Both the position numbers and the translations under genes were made by a program. A stretch of DNA of 64,000 nucleotides from Oharaeibacter diazotrophicus (GTDB lineage: Bacteria > Pseudomonadota > Alphaproteobacteria > Rhizobiales > Pleomorphomonadaceae): contig NZ_SNXY01000006.1 in the NCBI RefSeq assembly GCF_004362745.1, positions 806,001-870,000 of the forward strand. Reading direction: 5' to 3'. Below are positions 47,271 through 56,535 of this stretch, piece after piece. The notes under the pieces are model-generated. The model saw only the letters and a list, made by a program, of their open reading frames with translations. It did no database searches and was not told where the DNA came from. Within the stretch, counting starts at the first letter, position 1. The number at the start of each line of letters is the position of its first letter.

Positions 47271-48638
47271 TCATTGCGGCGACCCGAGCGGATGGGCGTC
47301 GAGCCATCCCTCGAGCCAGCGGGTGTGGACGGCGCCGGCGCGGACGTCGGCGTCGCGGGCGAGTGCGGCGTGGAGCGCCGTGGTCGTCGGCAGACCCTCG
47401 ACCTTCAGTTCGGCGAGCGCGCGGGCTAGCCGGTCGATCGCCCCGTCGCGGGTCTCGTCCCAGACGATCAGCTTGCCGAGCAGGCTGTCGTAGAACGGCG
47501 GCACCTGGTAGCCGGGGTAGAGCATGCCGTCGAAGCGCACGCCCATGCCGCCGGGCACCGTCAGCGCCGTCACCGTGCCGGGTCCCGGCAGGAAGCCCTT
47601 CGCGGGATCCTCGGCGTTGATGCGGACCTCGATGGCGTGGCCCTTGGCGACGACGTCGTCCTGAGCGTAGGCGAGCGGCGCGCCGCCGGCGACGCGGATC
47701 ATCTCGCGGACGAGGTCGATGCCGGTGATCATCTCCGACACCGGGTGCTCGACCTGGATGCGGGTGTTCATCTCGATGAAGAAGAACTCGCCGGTCCGCC
47801 CGTCGTAGAGATACTCGAGCGTGCCGGCGCCGCGGTAGCCGACGCTCTCGGCGAGCCGCACCGCCGAGGCGCACAGCGCCACACGGGTCTCGGGCGAAAG
47901 GCAGGCGGCGGGTGCCTCCTCCCACACCTTCTGGCGCCGGCGCTGCAGCGAGCATTCGCGCTCGAAGACGTGGATGGCGCGCGTCCCGTCGCCGAGGATC
48001 TGCACCTCGACGTGGCGGGCGTGGGCGACGAAGCGCTCGAGGTAGAGACCGCCGTCGCCGAAGGCGGCCAGCGCCTCGGCACTCGCCTGCGGGATCAGCT
48101 TCTCGAGCTCGGACGGGCTCTCGGCGACGCGGATGCCGCGGCCGCCGCCGCCGGCGGACGCCTTGATCATCACCGGATAGCCGATCGCCTTCGCCACCCG
48201 CTCGGCCTCGGCGACGCCCTCGACGCGACCCTCGGAGCCGGGCACGCAGGGCACGCCCGCCGCACTCGCCATGGCGCGGGCGGTCGCCTTGTCGCCCATG
48301 GCGCGGATGGTCTCGGCCTTCGGGCCGACGAAGACGAGGCCGGCCGCCTCGACCTTCTCGGCGAAGGCGGCGTTCTCGGACAGGAAACCGTAGCCCGGAT
48401 GGATCGCGTCGGCGCCGCTCTCGATGGCGCCGCGCAGCACCGCGTCCATGTCGAGATAGGACTTGCGCGCGTGCGCCGGTCCGATCTCGACGACCTCGTC
48501 GGCGAGGCGCGCGGCCAGCATGTCGCGGTCGGCGGCGCTGACCGCCTGGACGGTGGCGATGCCGAGTTCGCGGGCGGCACGGATGATCCGCACCGCGATC
48601 TCGCCCCGGTTGGCGACGAAGAGCTTGGCGATCGCCAT
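47271..48638 (-). CDS. accC: Biotin carboxylase (AccC-type)
   Basis: 455 residues. ATP-grasp enzyme that carboxylates biotin on the carrier protein. FVANRGEIAVRIIRAARELG is the N-terminal hallmark, followed by MIKASAGGGGRGIRV (ATP loop), FFIEMNTRIQVEHPVSEMIT and GHAIEVRINAEDP. All catalytic segments are present. Placed between a carrier gene and pxpB, it probably serves this cluster rather than acetyl-CoA carboxylase. Confidence 0.93.
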   Translation of the reverse strand: MAIAKLFVANRGEIAVRIIRAARELGIATVQAVSAADRDMLAARLADEVVEIGPAHARKSYLDMDAVLRGAIESGADAIHPGYGFLSENAAFAEKVEAAGLVFVGPKAETIRAMGDKATARAMASAAGVPCVPGSEGRVEGVAEAERVAKAIGYPVMIKASAGGGGRGIRVAESPSELEKLIPQASAEALAAFGDGGLYLERFVAHARHVEVQILGDGTRAIHVFERECSLQRRRQKVWEEAPAACLSPETRVALCASAVRLAESVGYRGAGTLEYLYDGRTGEFFFIEMNTRIQVEHPVSEMITGIDLVREMIRVAGGAPLAYAQDDVVAKGHAIEVRINAEDPAKGFLPGPGTVTALTVPGGMGVRFDGMLYPGYQVPPFYDSLLGKLIVWDETRDGAIDRLARALAELKVEGLPTTTALHAALARDADVRAGAVHTRWLEGWLDAHPLGSPQ

Positions 48639-48641
48639 GCG

Positions 48642-48884
48642 TCAGGCCTCGACGTCGTAGAGCGGCTCGCCGGCCATCACCGGGTCCTCGTTCTCGACGT
48701 GGAAGGCGACGATGGTGCCGGCCTCCTCGGCGGTCACGGGGGTGAACGACTTCATCACCTCGATCAGGCCGACGGTGTCGCCGACGGCGACGGCCTCGCC
48801 CTCGGACTTGAACACCGGCTGGTCGGGGGCGGGCTTGCGGTAGAAGGTGCCCGGGATCGGGGCGAGGACGGTCTTCACGGCCAT
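48642..48884 (-). CDS. accB: Short biotin carboxyl carrier protein
   Basis: 80 residues, only the biotinyl domain, shorter than housekeeping AccB (about 150). The biotin-accepting lysine is Lys45 in GLIEVMKSF. It starts VLAPIPGTFYRKPAPDQPVF, and GTIVAFHVENEDPVMAGEPL completes the fold. The stop is three bases from the accC start. This short form is typical of clusters with pxp/kip genes. Confidence 0.88.
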   Translation of the reverse strand: MAVKTVLAPIPGTFYRKPAPDQPVFKSEGEAVAVGDTVGLIEVMKSFTPVTAEEAGTIVAFHVENEDPVMAGEPLYDVEA

Positions 48885-48920
48885 GTCGGGGTCTCCCTGG
48901 GGGAAGCGTTCGGATCGGGG

Positions 48921-49661
48921 TCAGGCCGCCATCGGCGGGATCAGGCCCTCGGCGACCAGGGTGTCGCGCAGCACGCGCGCGACCTCGTGGGCGCCGGGGG
49001 TGTCGGAGTGGACGCAGATCGTCTCGGCGCGCACCGGCACGTCGCGCCCGCCGACCGAGCGCACCATGCCCTCGCGCAGCGCGCGGACGCCGCGGCGGGC
49101 GGCCTCCTCGGGCGCGACCGGGTCGTGTTCGCGGGTGATGATCAGCGAACCGTCGTCGGCATAGTCGAGATCGACGTAGAACTCGGCGACGAAGCTGTGG
49201 CCGCGGGCGGTGTAGACGCGCTCGTGCTCGGTCCCGATCATGCCGAACAGCGGCACCTCGTAGACGTCGGCGGCGTCGGCGACCGCGTGGGCGATGTCCG
49301 GGTCGCGCGCCGCCATGCCGTAGAGCGATCCGTGCGGCTTGAGGTGGTGGAGCACCATGCCCTCCGCGTCGAGGAAGCCCTTGAGGGCGCCGATCTGGTA
49401 GATCAGGCAGTCCGCGAGTTCCTCGCGGCCGATCTTCATCTCGCGGCGGCCGAAGCCCTGGCGGTCCGGCAGCGAGGGATGGGCGCCGACCTTCACGCCG
49501 TGGCGCTTGGCGAGCCGCACCGTCCGGTGCATGTGCACGAAGTCGGAAGCGTGGAAGCCGCAGGCGACGTTGGCGACGTGGATCGACGGCATGATCCGCT
49601 CGTCGTCGCCGAGCCGCCAGATGCCGTAGCTTTCGCCCATGTCGCAGTTGAGGAGCGTCAT
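48921..49661 (-). CDS. pxpA: 5-oxoprolinase subunit A (LamB/YcsF family)
   Basis: 246 residues. MTLLNCDMGESYGIWRLGDD, NVACGFHASD and HPSLPDRQGFGRREM match the LamB/YcsF family; VKVGAHPSLPD and LKPHGSLYG hold probable active-site residues. With PxpB and PxpC it cleaves 5-oxoproline to glutamate using ATP in E. coli. First gene of the pxpA-accB-accC-pxpB-pxpC run. Confidence 0.9.
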   Translation of the reverse strand: MTLLNCDMGESYGIWRLGDDERIMPSIHVANVACGFHASDFVHMHRTVRLAKRHGVKVGAHPSLPDRQGFGRREMKIGREELADCLIYQIGALKGFLDAEGMVLHHLKPHGSLYGMAARDPDIAHAVADAADVYEVPLFGMIGTEHERVYTARGHSFVAEFYVDLDYADDGSLIITREHDPVAPEEAARRGVRALREGMVRSVGGRDVPVRAETICVHSDTPGAHEVARVLRDTLVAEGLIPPMAA

Positions 49662-49797
49662 CTCGTCCCGTCCCGAAGCTCGTTTCCGTCCGCGTCCCGC
49701 CGCGGTCGACAGAGGGTCGCCGCCAGGGGAGGCGCTGTAAAATCGTGAAAACCGCGGCGCCGTATCGGCCGGACCGATGGCGCCGCGGCCGGCCCGC

Positions 49798-50244
49798 TCA
49801 CGGGCGGATCTCGTAGGTGACCCAGGCCGTCTCGGTGGCGACGCGGTCGTAGAGGGCGCGCGCGGTGGCGTTGTCGGCGGCGGTGATCCAGCGCACGACG
49901 CTCCAGCCCCGCGCCTTCGCCGCGGCCGTCACCCCGGCGATCAGCGCCGCCGCGACGCCGCCGCCGCGCGCGCCCGGCGCCACGAAGAGATCGTCGAGGA
50001 AGCAGCCGACCTGCGCCGCCACCGGGCGGTGGTAGGGGCGGAAATGGGTGATGCCGACGAGCGCGCCCTCGCCGTTGCGGGCGCCGAGACCCTCGACCGG
50101 GTTGGAAGGGTCCATCAACCAGCCCCAGACCGTCTCGGCCTTCTCCTCGGTGTCGGGCACCGCGTAGAAGCGGCAATAGCCGAGGTAGAGCGGTTCCCAG
50201 TCGGCGCGGTCGGCGGCGGTGAGCGGGGCGATCGTCACGGACAT
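49798..50244 (-). CDS. GNAT-family N-acetyltransferase
   Basis: 148 residues. The acetyl-CoA loop is visible as DLFVAPGARGGGVAAALIAG, followed by AKARGWSVVRWITAADNATA and RALYDRV at the end, which are typical of GNAT. The substrate is unknown; the family includes diamine and amino-acid acetyltransferases. It follows the amidase gene by 11 bases and is probably co-transcribed with it. Confidence 0.88.
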   Translation of the reverse strand: MSVTIAPLTAADRADWEPLYLGYCRFYAVPDTEEKAETVWGWLMDPSNPVEGLGARNGEGALVGITHFRPYHRPVAAQVGCFLDDLFVAPGARGGGVAAALIAGVTAAAKARGWSVVRWITAADNATARALYDRVATETAWVTYEIRP

Positions 50245-50255
50245 CGCTGGGATCC

Positions 50256-51626
50256 TCAGGCGTTCGGAAGCCGCACGACCGGCTCGGCCGCGAGGCAGAA
50301 GGAGAGCAGCGCCTCGTCGGCGCCGCCCGGCGCCGAGACCAGTAGCCCGACCGGCAGGCCGGCCGCGCCTGTGCCGCAGGGCAGCGACACGCCGGCGGTG
50401 TCGAGATAATTGCCGATCAGCGTGTTGCGCAGCGTCCGGCCGTTGACGGCGACGAAGAGGTCGTCGTCTGCCTCAAGCGCGGCGATCGGCGGGGCGACGT
50501 GCGGCACCGTCGGATGGATCAGGAAGGCGCCGTCGAGTTCGCGCGCCAGCGTCTCGACCATGCCGGCGCGGGCGGCGAGCAGCGCGATGTAGTCGGTCGT
50601 GGCGATGTTGGCGCCGAGCCGGCTGCGCGCGACGACGCGGCGGTCCATACCGGCGGCGCCGGGGCCGTCGAGGTGGCGGCGCAGCACGGCGTAGGCCTCG
50701 GCGGTGACCAGCGCGCCGTGCTCGGCGTAGAGCGACAGCACCTCGGCGAGCACCGGCAGCGGCCGCCGCGTCACCACCGCGCCGGCGGCCTCGAGCCGCT
50801 TCACGGCGGCTTCGACGGCGGCGACGACCTCGGGCTCGGCGCCGTCGAACATCACCGTCTCCGGCACCACGAGACGGGCGCCGGCGACCGCGCCGCGGCG
50901 GATCGGCGAGGCGACGAGGCCGTTCATGGCGGCATCGACCAGGACGGCGTCCTCGACCGTCCGGGTGAAGCAGCCGAGCGAATCGAGGCTGGTGGAGAGC
51001 GGGTGGACGCCCGCCATCGGGTAGCGGCCGCGCGTCGCCTTGTAGCCGACCACGCCGTTGAAATGGGCGGGGATGCGCACCGAGCCGCCGGTGTCGGTGC
51101 CGATCGCCACCGGTACCAACCCGGCCGCGACCGCTACCGCCGAGCCCGACGAGGAACCGCCGGGGATGCGCGGCTCGTCGGTCGAATGCGGATTGGCGGG
51201 CGTGCCGTAGTGCGGGTTGAGGCCGAGGCCGGAGAAGGCGAACTCGGTCATGTTGACCCGCCCCACCGCGACCATGCCGGCCGCCTGCAGGCGGGCGACC
51301 ACGGCGGCGTCGGCGGTGGCGGGCGGATCGTCGGCGAGGATCCTCGAGCCGGCGGTGGTGGCGAGGCCCTCGACGGCGAACAGGTCCTTCCAGGCGACCG
51401 GCACGCCGTCGAGCGGCCCGCGCGCCCGGCCGGCCCGGATCCGCCGCGACGCCTCGCGCGCCTCGACCATGGCCCGTCCGGCGGTGACACGGGTGAAGAT
51501 GGCGGGATCGGCGGCGGCGATCGCGGCGAGGGTTGCCTCGGCGACATACTCGGCGTCGACCAGTCCGGATTGGATCATCGCGGCGAGTTGGAGCGCCGAT
51601 CGGTCCTTGATGTCGATGTCGCCCAC
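50256..51626 (-). CDS. Amidase-signature-family amidohydrolase
   Basis: 456 residues from GTG 51626 with GGGAGAAG upstream. The Ser-cisSer-Lys triad is supplied by VPVAWKDLF (Lys80), PGGSSSGSA near residue 154 and GTDTGGSVRIPA near 177. It could be a general amidase or an allophanate-hydrolase-like enzyme. It lacks the C-terminal domain of long allophanate hydrolases. Its place beside a biotin-carboxylase/AHS1-AHS2 set is suggestive. Confidence 0.87.
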   Translation of the reverse strand: MGDIDIKDRSALQLAAMIQSGLVDAEYVAEATLAAIAAADPAIFTRVTAGRAMVEAREASRRIRAGRARGPLDGVPVAWKDLFAVEGLATTAGSRILADDPPATADAAVVARLQAAGMVAVGRVNMTEFAFSGLGLNPHYGTPANPHSTDEPRIPGGSSSGSAVAVAAGLVPVAIGTDTGGSVRIPAHFNGVVGYKATRGRYPMAGVHPLSTSLDSLGCFTRTVEDAVLVDAAMNGLVASPIRRGAVAGARLVVPETVMFDGAEPEVVAAVEAAVKRLEAAGAVVTRRPLPVLAEVLSLYAEHGALVTAEAYAVLRRHLDGPGAAGMDRRVVARSRLGANIATTDYIALLAARAGMVETLARELDGAFLIHPTVPHVAPPIAALEADDDLFVAVNGRTLRNTLIGNYLDTAGVSLPCGTGAAGLPVGLLVSAPGGADEALLSFCLAAEPVVRLPNA

Positions 51627-51860
51627 CGTACTTCTCCCACGCGCGTTGATCTCGAGACCGGAATCCGATCGAATTCAGATTATTCCTACGTCGATGAGCA
51701 CCATATACGAAGGATCATAGGATTGAAGCCTGTTTTTATTTGACTGGATCGTCGCTTTGACGCTCTATGGCTCCAGCCATCGTGATCGCCGATCCGGAGA
51801 GGTCGCGCGCGCCATCGGCGTGATCGCGAGTGTCGGGCAAGCGATCGTGCCCGTAAAATA

Positions 51861-51890
51861 GAATTTCACGGCCTGCCGTATCTGAAATTC
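51861..51890. promoter_or_regulatory. Possible LysR operator
   Basis: GAATTTCA (51861-51868) and TGAAATTC (51883-51890) are perfect inverted repeats 14 bases apart, in an AT-rich stretch between the divergent amidase and LysR genes. Size and spacing fit a LysR-type site. It lies 42 bases upstream of the LysR TTG start, and nearly touches the ATG at 51893, which favours the TTG start. Confidence 0.55.
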
Positions 51891-51931
51891 AGATGGCGCT
51901 GCCGTACCGGCCAGCGAGGGGAGACGGAACG

Positions 51932-52855
51932 TTGTCCGTGTCGCTGAAGCAGATCCGCTACTTCATCGCCGCCGCGGAATCCGGCCAGATTTCTCACGCG
52001 GCGGTCGAGCTCAACGTCTCGCAGTCGGCGGTGACGGGGGCGATCCAGCAGCTCGAGGGCATCCTCGGTGTCCGCCTGTTCGACCGCCACCCGAGCGGCG
52101 TGTCGCCGACGCCGGAGGGCCACCGCTTCCTGCTGCATGGGCGCAACGTGCTGGCGGCGCTCGAGGAGGCGATGCGGGTCTCGCGCAGCTCGGCGAGCAC
52201 GGCGTCCGGCACGGTGCGCGTCGGCGTCACCTACACGGTGGCCGGCTACTTCCTGCCGCGTCACCAGGCCCGCTTCGCCCGCACCTTCCCTGCCGTGACC
52301 CTCGACCTCTACGAGGCCTCGCGCAGCGTGATCGAGCAGGCGCTGATCGACGGCGCCCTCGACGTCGCGGTGATGCTGGTCTCCAACCTCGAGGCCGCCG
52401 ACAAGCTGGAGTCCGAGGTGCTGATCCGCTCGCGGCGCCGGCTCTGGACCCCCGCCGACCACCCGCTCCTGAAGAAGGACACGCTCGGCCTCGCCGACGT
52501 CGCCGAGCACCCCTACGTCATGCTGACTGTCGACGAGGCGAGCCACACCGCCGGCCGCTACTGGTCGCGCTCGGGCCACAAGCCCGACGTGATCTTCCGC
52601 ACCTCGTCGGTCGAGGCTGTGCGCAGCATGGTCGCAGCCGGCATGGGCATCACCGTGCTGTCCGACATGGTGTTCCGGCCGTGGTCGCTCGAGGGCCAGC
52701 GCATCGAGACGCGCGTCCTCGCCGACGAGATCCCGAGCATGGACGTCGGCCTCGCCTGGCGCCGCGACGCGACCATGAGCCCGGCGACGCGCTGCTTCCG
52801 CGATTTCCTCAGCCTCGCCTTCCACGGCGGCGGCGGCAACCACCCCTCGACTTGA
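51932..52855 (+). CDS. LysR-family transcriptional regulator
   Basis: 307 residues from TTG 51932, preceded by GAGGGGAG; an ATG at 51893 would add 13 residues and overlap a probable operator. The winged helix-turn-helix is at the start (LKQIRYFIAAAESGQISHAA and VELNVSQSAVTGAIQQLE), and an effector-binding domain fills the rest. Divergent from the amidase gene, so it probably controls the amidase/GNAT unit and perhaps the pxp cluster. The inducer is unknown. Confidence 0.88.
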   Translation: MSVSLKQIRYFIAAAESGQISHAAVELNVSQSAVTGAIQQLEGILGVRLFDRHPSGVSPTPEGHRFLLHGRNVLAALEEAMRVSRSSASTASGTVRVGVTYTVAGYFLPRHQARFARTFPAVTLDLYEASRSVIEQALIDGALDVAVMLVSNLEAADKLESEVLIRSRRRLWTPADHPLLKKDTLGLADVAEHPYVMLTVDEASHTAGRYWSRSGHKPDVIFRTSSVEAVRSMVAAGMGITVLSDMVFRPWSLEGQRIETRVLADEIPSMDVGLAWRRDATMSPATRCFRDFLSLAFHGGGGNHPST

Positions 52856-52866
52856 CGGAGCCGACC

Positions 52867-53247
52867 ATGACCACCGACGACACTCTCGCCATGCTCCGGG
52901 CCTTCTCGGCCGCTTGGAACCGCCACGATCTCGAGTCGATCATGGCGCTCTCGACCGACGACTGCGAGTTCTGGGCGGCCGCCGGGCCGGACGCGCTCGG
53001 CACACGTTCGGTCGGTCCGGAGGCGGTCGCCGCCGCGTACCGGTCGATCTTCGAGACCTTCCCGGACGCGCAATGGACCGAGGGCCGGATCTCGCTCATC
53101 GCGCCGGACCGCGCCATCTCGGAATGGACCTTCGTCGGCACGACCGTGGAGGGTCGCAAGGTCGAGGTGCTCGGCCTCGACCTGCTCGACCTCGCCGACG
53201 GCAAGGTCCGGATCAAGAACAGCTTCCGCAAGAACCGGACGGCCTGA
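52867..53247 (+). CDS. SnoaL-like/NTF2-fold small protein
   Basis: 126 residues of the SnoaL-like fold: LRAFSAAWNRHDLESIMALS, then DDCEF, SVGPEAVAAAYRSIFETFPD and a C-terminal LGLDLLDLADGKVRIKN. Members include ketosteroid-isomerase-like enzymes and proteins with no enzyme activity. It is 11 bases after the LysR gene, so co-transcribed. Function unknown. Confidence 0.8.
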   Translation: MTTDDTLAMLRAFSAAWNRHDLESIMALSTDDCEFWAAAGPDALGTRSVGPEAVAAAYRSIFETFPDAQWTEGRISLIAPDRAISEWTFVGTTVEGRKVEVLGLDLLDLADGKVRIKNSFRKNRTA

Positions 53248-53291
53248 CCCGGTTCCCGGAGCGGGGGAGAGCGCGGACGCCCTCCCCCCGT

Positions 53292-54470
53292 TCAGACCAC
53301 GTTCTTCTCGGCGACCCGCCGGCCCGCGGCGACGCGGGCCGGGTCGAGTTCGGAGAGGTCGAGCGTCGTGTAGCGGCCGTGGACGATCAGCTCGGCGAGG
53401 CCGCGGCCTACCGCCGGCGACTGCTGCAGACCGTGACCCGAGAAGCCGTTGGCGAGATAGAGCCCGTCGACGTCCGGGGCGCGGCCGAGCAGCACGTTGT
53501 GGTCGAAGGCGCACATGTCGTAGTAGCCGGCCCAGGCCCGGCCGGGGCGGATCCGCTCGAAGGCGGGCACGCGGGTGGCGAGCGTCGGCCAGATCAGCTC
53601 CTCGAACAGCGGCCAGTCGACGGTGAAGTCGCCGTCGAATTCCGGGTCCCGGTCCTCGGGTGGCGCCGAGCCGCACAGGAAGCCGTCGCCCTCGGGGCGG
53701 ACGTAGGTGCCGTTCGGGTCGATCAGCAGCGGGCAGTTCCGGACCTCGTCGGCGCACTTGAAGGTGAAGATCATCCGCTTCTTCACCTCGATCGGAATGT
53801 CGCAGCCGGCCGAGCGCGCGATCTCGCGGCCGCCGCGCCCGGCGGCGTTGACGACCGCGCCGCAGGAGATCACTTCGCCGTCGGCGAGCCGCACGCCGGT
53901 GACCCGCCCGCCCTCGGTGACCACCGCGGCGGCGGACGTGGCGCGATACTCGACGCCGAGCGAGCGCGCCTTCTTGCGAAACGCCTGCATCAGGCCGTAG
54001 CCGTCGAACCAGCCCTCGCCCGTCCGCCCCCAGCAGCCGGCGACGACGTCGTCGACCGCCAGCCAGGGGAAGCGCTCGACCAGCTGTTCGGGCTCGAGGA
54101 ACAGGATGTCGGCGCCGAGACGGGTCTGCAGAGCATGATTCTCCTCGAGCACCGGCCGGCCGGCGGCGGTCGCGAGGAACAGGTAGCCGCCCTCGTGGAG
54201 GTCGACCACCGGGCGCTCGTCGCCGACCGCGAGGCGCTCGCCGATCTCGCGCAGGAAGCGGATGCCGTAGAGCGAGATCTCGACGTTGACCGCGGTCGAG
54301 AACTGCTGCCGGATCGAGGCGGCGGACAGCGCCGACGCGCAGGCCTGGTAGGTCGGGTCCTTCTCGACCACCAGCACGCGGCCGCCGAAGGCCGGATCGG
54401 CGGCGAGATGGTAGGCGACCGAGGAGCCGGTCACCGCCCCTCCGATGATGACGACGTCGTAGTGGGCCAT
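53292..54470 (-). CDS. FAD-dependent oxidoreductase (DAO family)
   Basis: 392 residues. The dinucleotide-binding fold is YDVVIIGGAVTGSSVAYHLA, and the family C-terminal motif is LYLANGFSGHGLQQSPAVGR. These match the D-amino-acid-oxidase/FOXRED1-like group that oxidises amines such as sarcosine, dimethylglycine or pipecolate. In this cluster an amine or imino acid linked to lysine breakdown is the best guess; not proven. Confidence 0.85.
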   Translation of the reverse strand: MAHYDVVIIGGAVTGSSVAYHLAADPAFGGRVLVVEKDPTYQACASALSAASIRQQFSTAVNVEISLYGIRFLREIGERLAVGDERPVVDLHEGGYLFLATAAGRPVLEENHALQTRLGADILFLEPEQLVERFPWLAVDDVVAGCWGRTGEGWFDGYGLMQAFRKKARSLGVEYRATSAAAVVTEGGRVTGVRLADGEVISCGAVVNAAGRGGREIARSAGCDIPIEVKKRMIFTFKCADEVRNCPLLIDPNGTYVRPEGDGFLCGSAPPEDRDPEFDGDFTVDWPLFEELIWPTLATRVPAFERIRPGRAWAGYYDMCAFDHNVLLGRAPDVDGLYLANGFSGHGLQQSPAVGRGLAELIVHGRYTTLDLSELDPARVAAGRRVAEKNVV

Positions 54471-54540
54471 GGGAAGTGCCTCGGGTGGGGGGTCTCGGCG
54501 GCGGGAGGGGTGGAGTGGGCGAGGCGGCGGGGACGGCTTC

Positions 54541-54708
54541 TACCCTCCCCCTTGTGGGGAGGGTCGACGGCCGCAAGGCCGGCGGGGTGGGGCCGGCTTC
54601 CACTGCCGCGACGCGGCTTCCCGCTCAATGCTGGCCGTTGTCGTCGAGCCCGTGGAGGCCACCCCACCCAGGCCCTCCGGGCCGACCCTCCCCACAAGGG
54701 GGAGGGTA
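54541..54708. repeat. Paired intergenic palindromic repeats, copies B and C
   Basis: Two copies of the element also present at 6418-6468 face each other: one reads TACCCTCCCCCTTGTGGGGA at 54541, the other is its reverse complement ending at 54708. About 75 bases separate them, and together they can form a large hairpin, like BIME pairs in enterobacteria. They fill the gap between the FAD oxidoreductase and the ThDP enzyme genes. Confidence 0.75.
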
Positions 54709-54723
54709 GAAACGTCCCTGCCC

Positions 54724-56388
54724 TCACCGCCCCGCGGAGATCTCGTCCAGCGTCTTCGCCGGGGTGATCGCCTGCGGGTCGATCAGGCAGTGCAGGATCG
54801 CGGGCCTCCCCGAGGCGAGCGCGCGCTCGGCGGCGGGGGCGAACTCCTCCGTCGTACGCACCGTCTCGCCGTGGCCGCCGAAGGCGCGGGCGTAGGCGGC
54901 GAAGTCGGGGTTGGCGAGCTTGGTGCCCGAGGGCCGGCCGGGATACTCGCGCTCCTGGTGCATGCGGATGGTGCCGTACATGCCGTTGTCGACCACGATC
55001 ACCAGGATCGGCAGGTCGTACTGGACGGCGGTGGCGAACTCCTGGCCGTTCATCATGAAGCAGCCGTCGCCGGCGAAGGCGACGACGGGCCGGTCGCGGT
55101 GGAGGTGCTTGGCCATCACCGCCGCCGGCACGCCGTAGCCCATCGAACCCGACGTCGGCGCGAGCTGGGTGCCGAGGCGGTTGTGGCGCCAGTAGCGGTG
55201 GACCCAGATCGCGTAGTTGCCGGCGCCGTTGCAGACGATCGTCTCCGGCGGCAGCCGGTCCTTCAGCCACTTGACGGCCTCGCCGTACTGGAACGCGCCG
55301 GGCAGCGGCTTCGGCGTGCCGGTCCAGGCGTCGTAGTCGGCGCGGGCGGCGCGGGCGGTCTCGCGCCAGCGGATCTCGACCGGCGGCTGCACGGTCTCGA
55401 GCGCGGCGGCGAAGGCGCGCGGCGTCGCGACGATGCCGACGGCGGGCTGGTAGACCCGGCCGATCTCCTCGGGGTCCGGATGGACGTGGACGAGGGTCTG
55501 GCGAGGCTGCGGCACGTCGATCAGCGAATAGGACGACGACGGCATCTCGCTCATGCGCGCGCCGACCAGCACCAGCACGTCGGCCTCCTTCACCCGCGCG
55601 GCCAGCTTGGGGTTCGGGCCGATGCCGACGTCGCCGGCGTAGTTCGGGTGGTCCTGCGGGAACAGCGCCGAGCGGCGGAACGAGGTCGCGACCGGCAGGT
55701 CGAAGCGCTCGGCGAAGCGCACGACTTCGCGCTGGGCGCGCTCGGTCCAGCGCGAGCCGCCGAGGATCACCAGCGGACGCTCGGCGGCCCAGAGCAGCTT
55801 CTGCATCTTCACCATGTCGGTGAGGCCCGGCCACGTCTCGGCCGGCTCCACCGCCGGCGGATCGGCGACCACGGCGGTCTCGACCAGCATGTCCTCCGGC
55901 AGCGCGATCACCACCGGGCCCGGCCGGCCCTGGCAGGCGACGCGGAAGGCGCGGGCGATCAGCTCGGGGATGCGGGCGGGATCGTCGATCTCGGTCGCCC
56001 ACTTGGCGATCGAGCCGAACACGGCACGGTAGTCGAGCTCCTGGAACGCCTCGCGCTCGCGCATGCCGCGCTCGATCTGGCCGACGAACAGGATCATCGG
56101 CGTCGAGTCCTGGCGGGCGATGTGGACGCCGTGCATGGCGTTGGTCGAGCCCGGGCCGCGGGTGACGAAGCAGATGCCGGGCCGCCCGGTCAGCTTTCCG
56201 TAGGCCTCGGCCATCATCGCCGCACCGCCCTCGTTGCGGCAGACCACCACGTCGACGGCGGTGTCGTGGAGGGCGTCGAGCACGGCGAGATAGCTCTCGC
56301 CCGGCACGCAGGTGAGGCGGTCGACCCCCTGGGCGATCAGGGCGTCGACGAGAATCTGCCCGCCGGTGCGGGGCGCGGAGGTCGTCAC
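54724..56388 (-). CDS. Thiamine-diphosphate-dependent enzyme (acetolactate synthase-like)
   Basis: 554 residues from GTG 56388 with GGAGGAG upstream. The N-terminal PYR domain has the catalytic Glu53 in CRNEGGAAMM, and the C-terminal PP domain has the ThDP motif GDGCFMMNGQEFATAVQYDL near residue 436. It resembles the broad acetolactate synthase/benzoylformate decarboxylase group. No ilvH-type subunit is near, so a catabolic 2-oxo-acid decarboxylase or lyase is more probable than branched-chain synthesis. Confidence 0.85.
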   Translation of the reverse strand: MTTSAPRTGGQILVDALIAQGVDRLTCVPGESYLAVLDALHDTAVDVVVCRNEGGAAMMAEAYGKLTGRPGICFVTRGPGSTNAMHGVHIARQDSTPMILFVGQIERGMREREAFQELDYRAVFGSIAKWATEIDDPARIPELIARAFRVACQGRPGPVVIALPEDMLVETAVVADPPAVEPAETWPGLTDMVKMQKLLWAAERPLVILGGSRWTERAQREVVRFAERFDLPVATSFRRSALFPQDHPNYAGDVGIGPNPKLAARVKEADVLVLVGARMSEMPSSSYSLIDVPQPRQTLVHVHPDPEEIGRVYQPAVGIVATPRAFAAALETVQPPVEIRWRETARAARADYDAWTGTPKPLPGAFQYGEAVKWLKDRLPPETIVCNGAGNYAIWVHRYWRHNRLGTQLAPTSGSMGYGVPAAVMAKHLHRDRPVVAFAGDGCFMMNGQEFATAVQYDLPILVIVVDNGMYGTIRMHQEREYPGRPSGTKLANPDFAAYARAFGGHGETVRTTEEFAPAAERALASGRPAILHCLIDPQAITPAKTLDEISAGR

Positions 56389-56535
56389 GGTTCTCGTCTC
56401 CTCCGGGACGGCGCCGGACTTCGGCCGCCCGCCCCGCTCGTGCCGGCCACGACTGTGCCGGCGGTTCGTTGCGATCCATGGCCCGGACGCCGCCGGCCGC
56501 GCAAGGCGGGCGGTGCCGGATCGGGCGTGTCGGTG

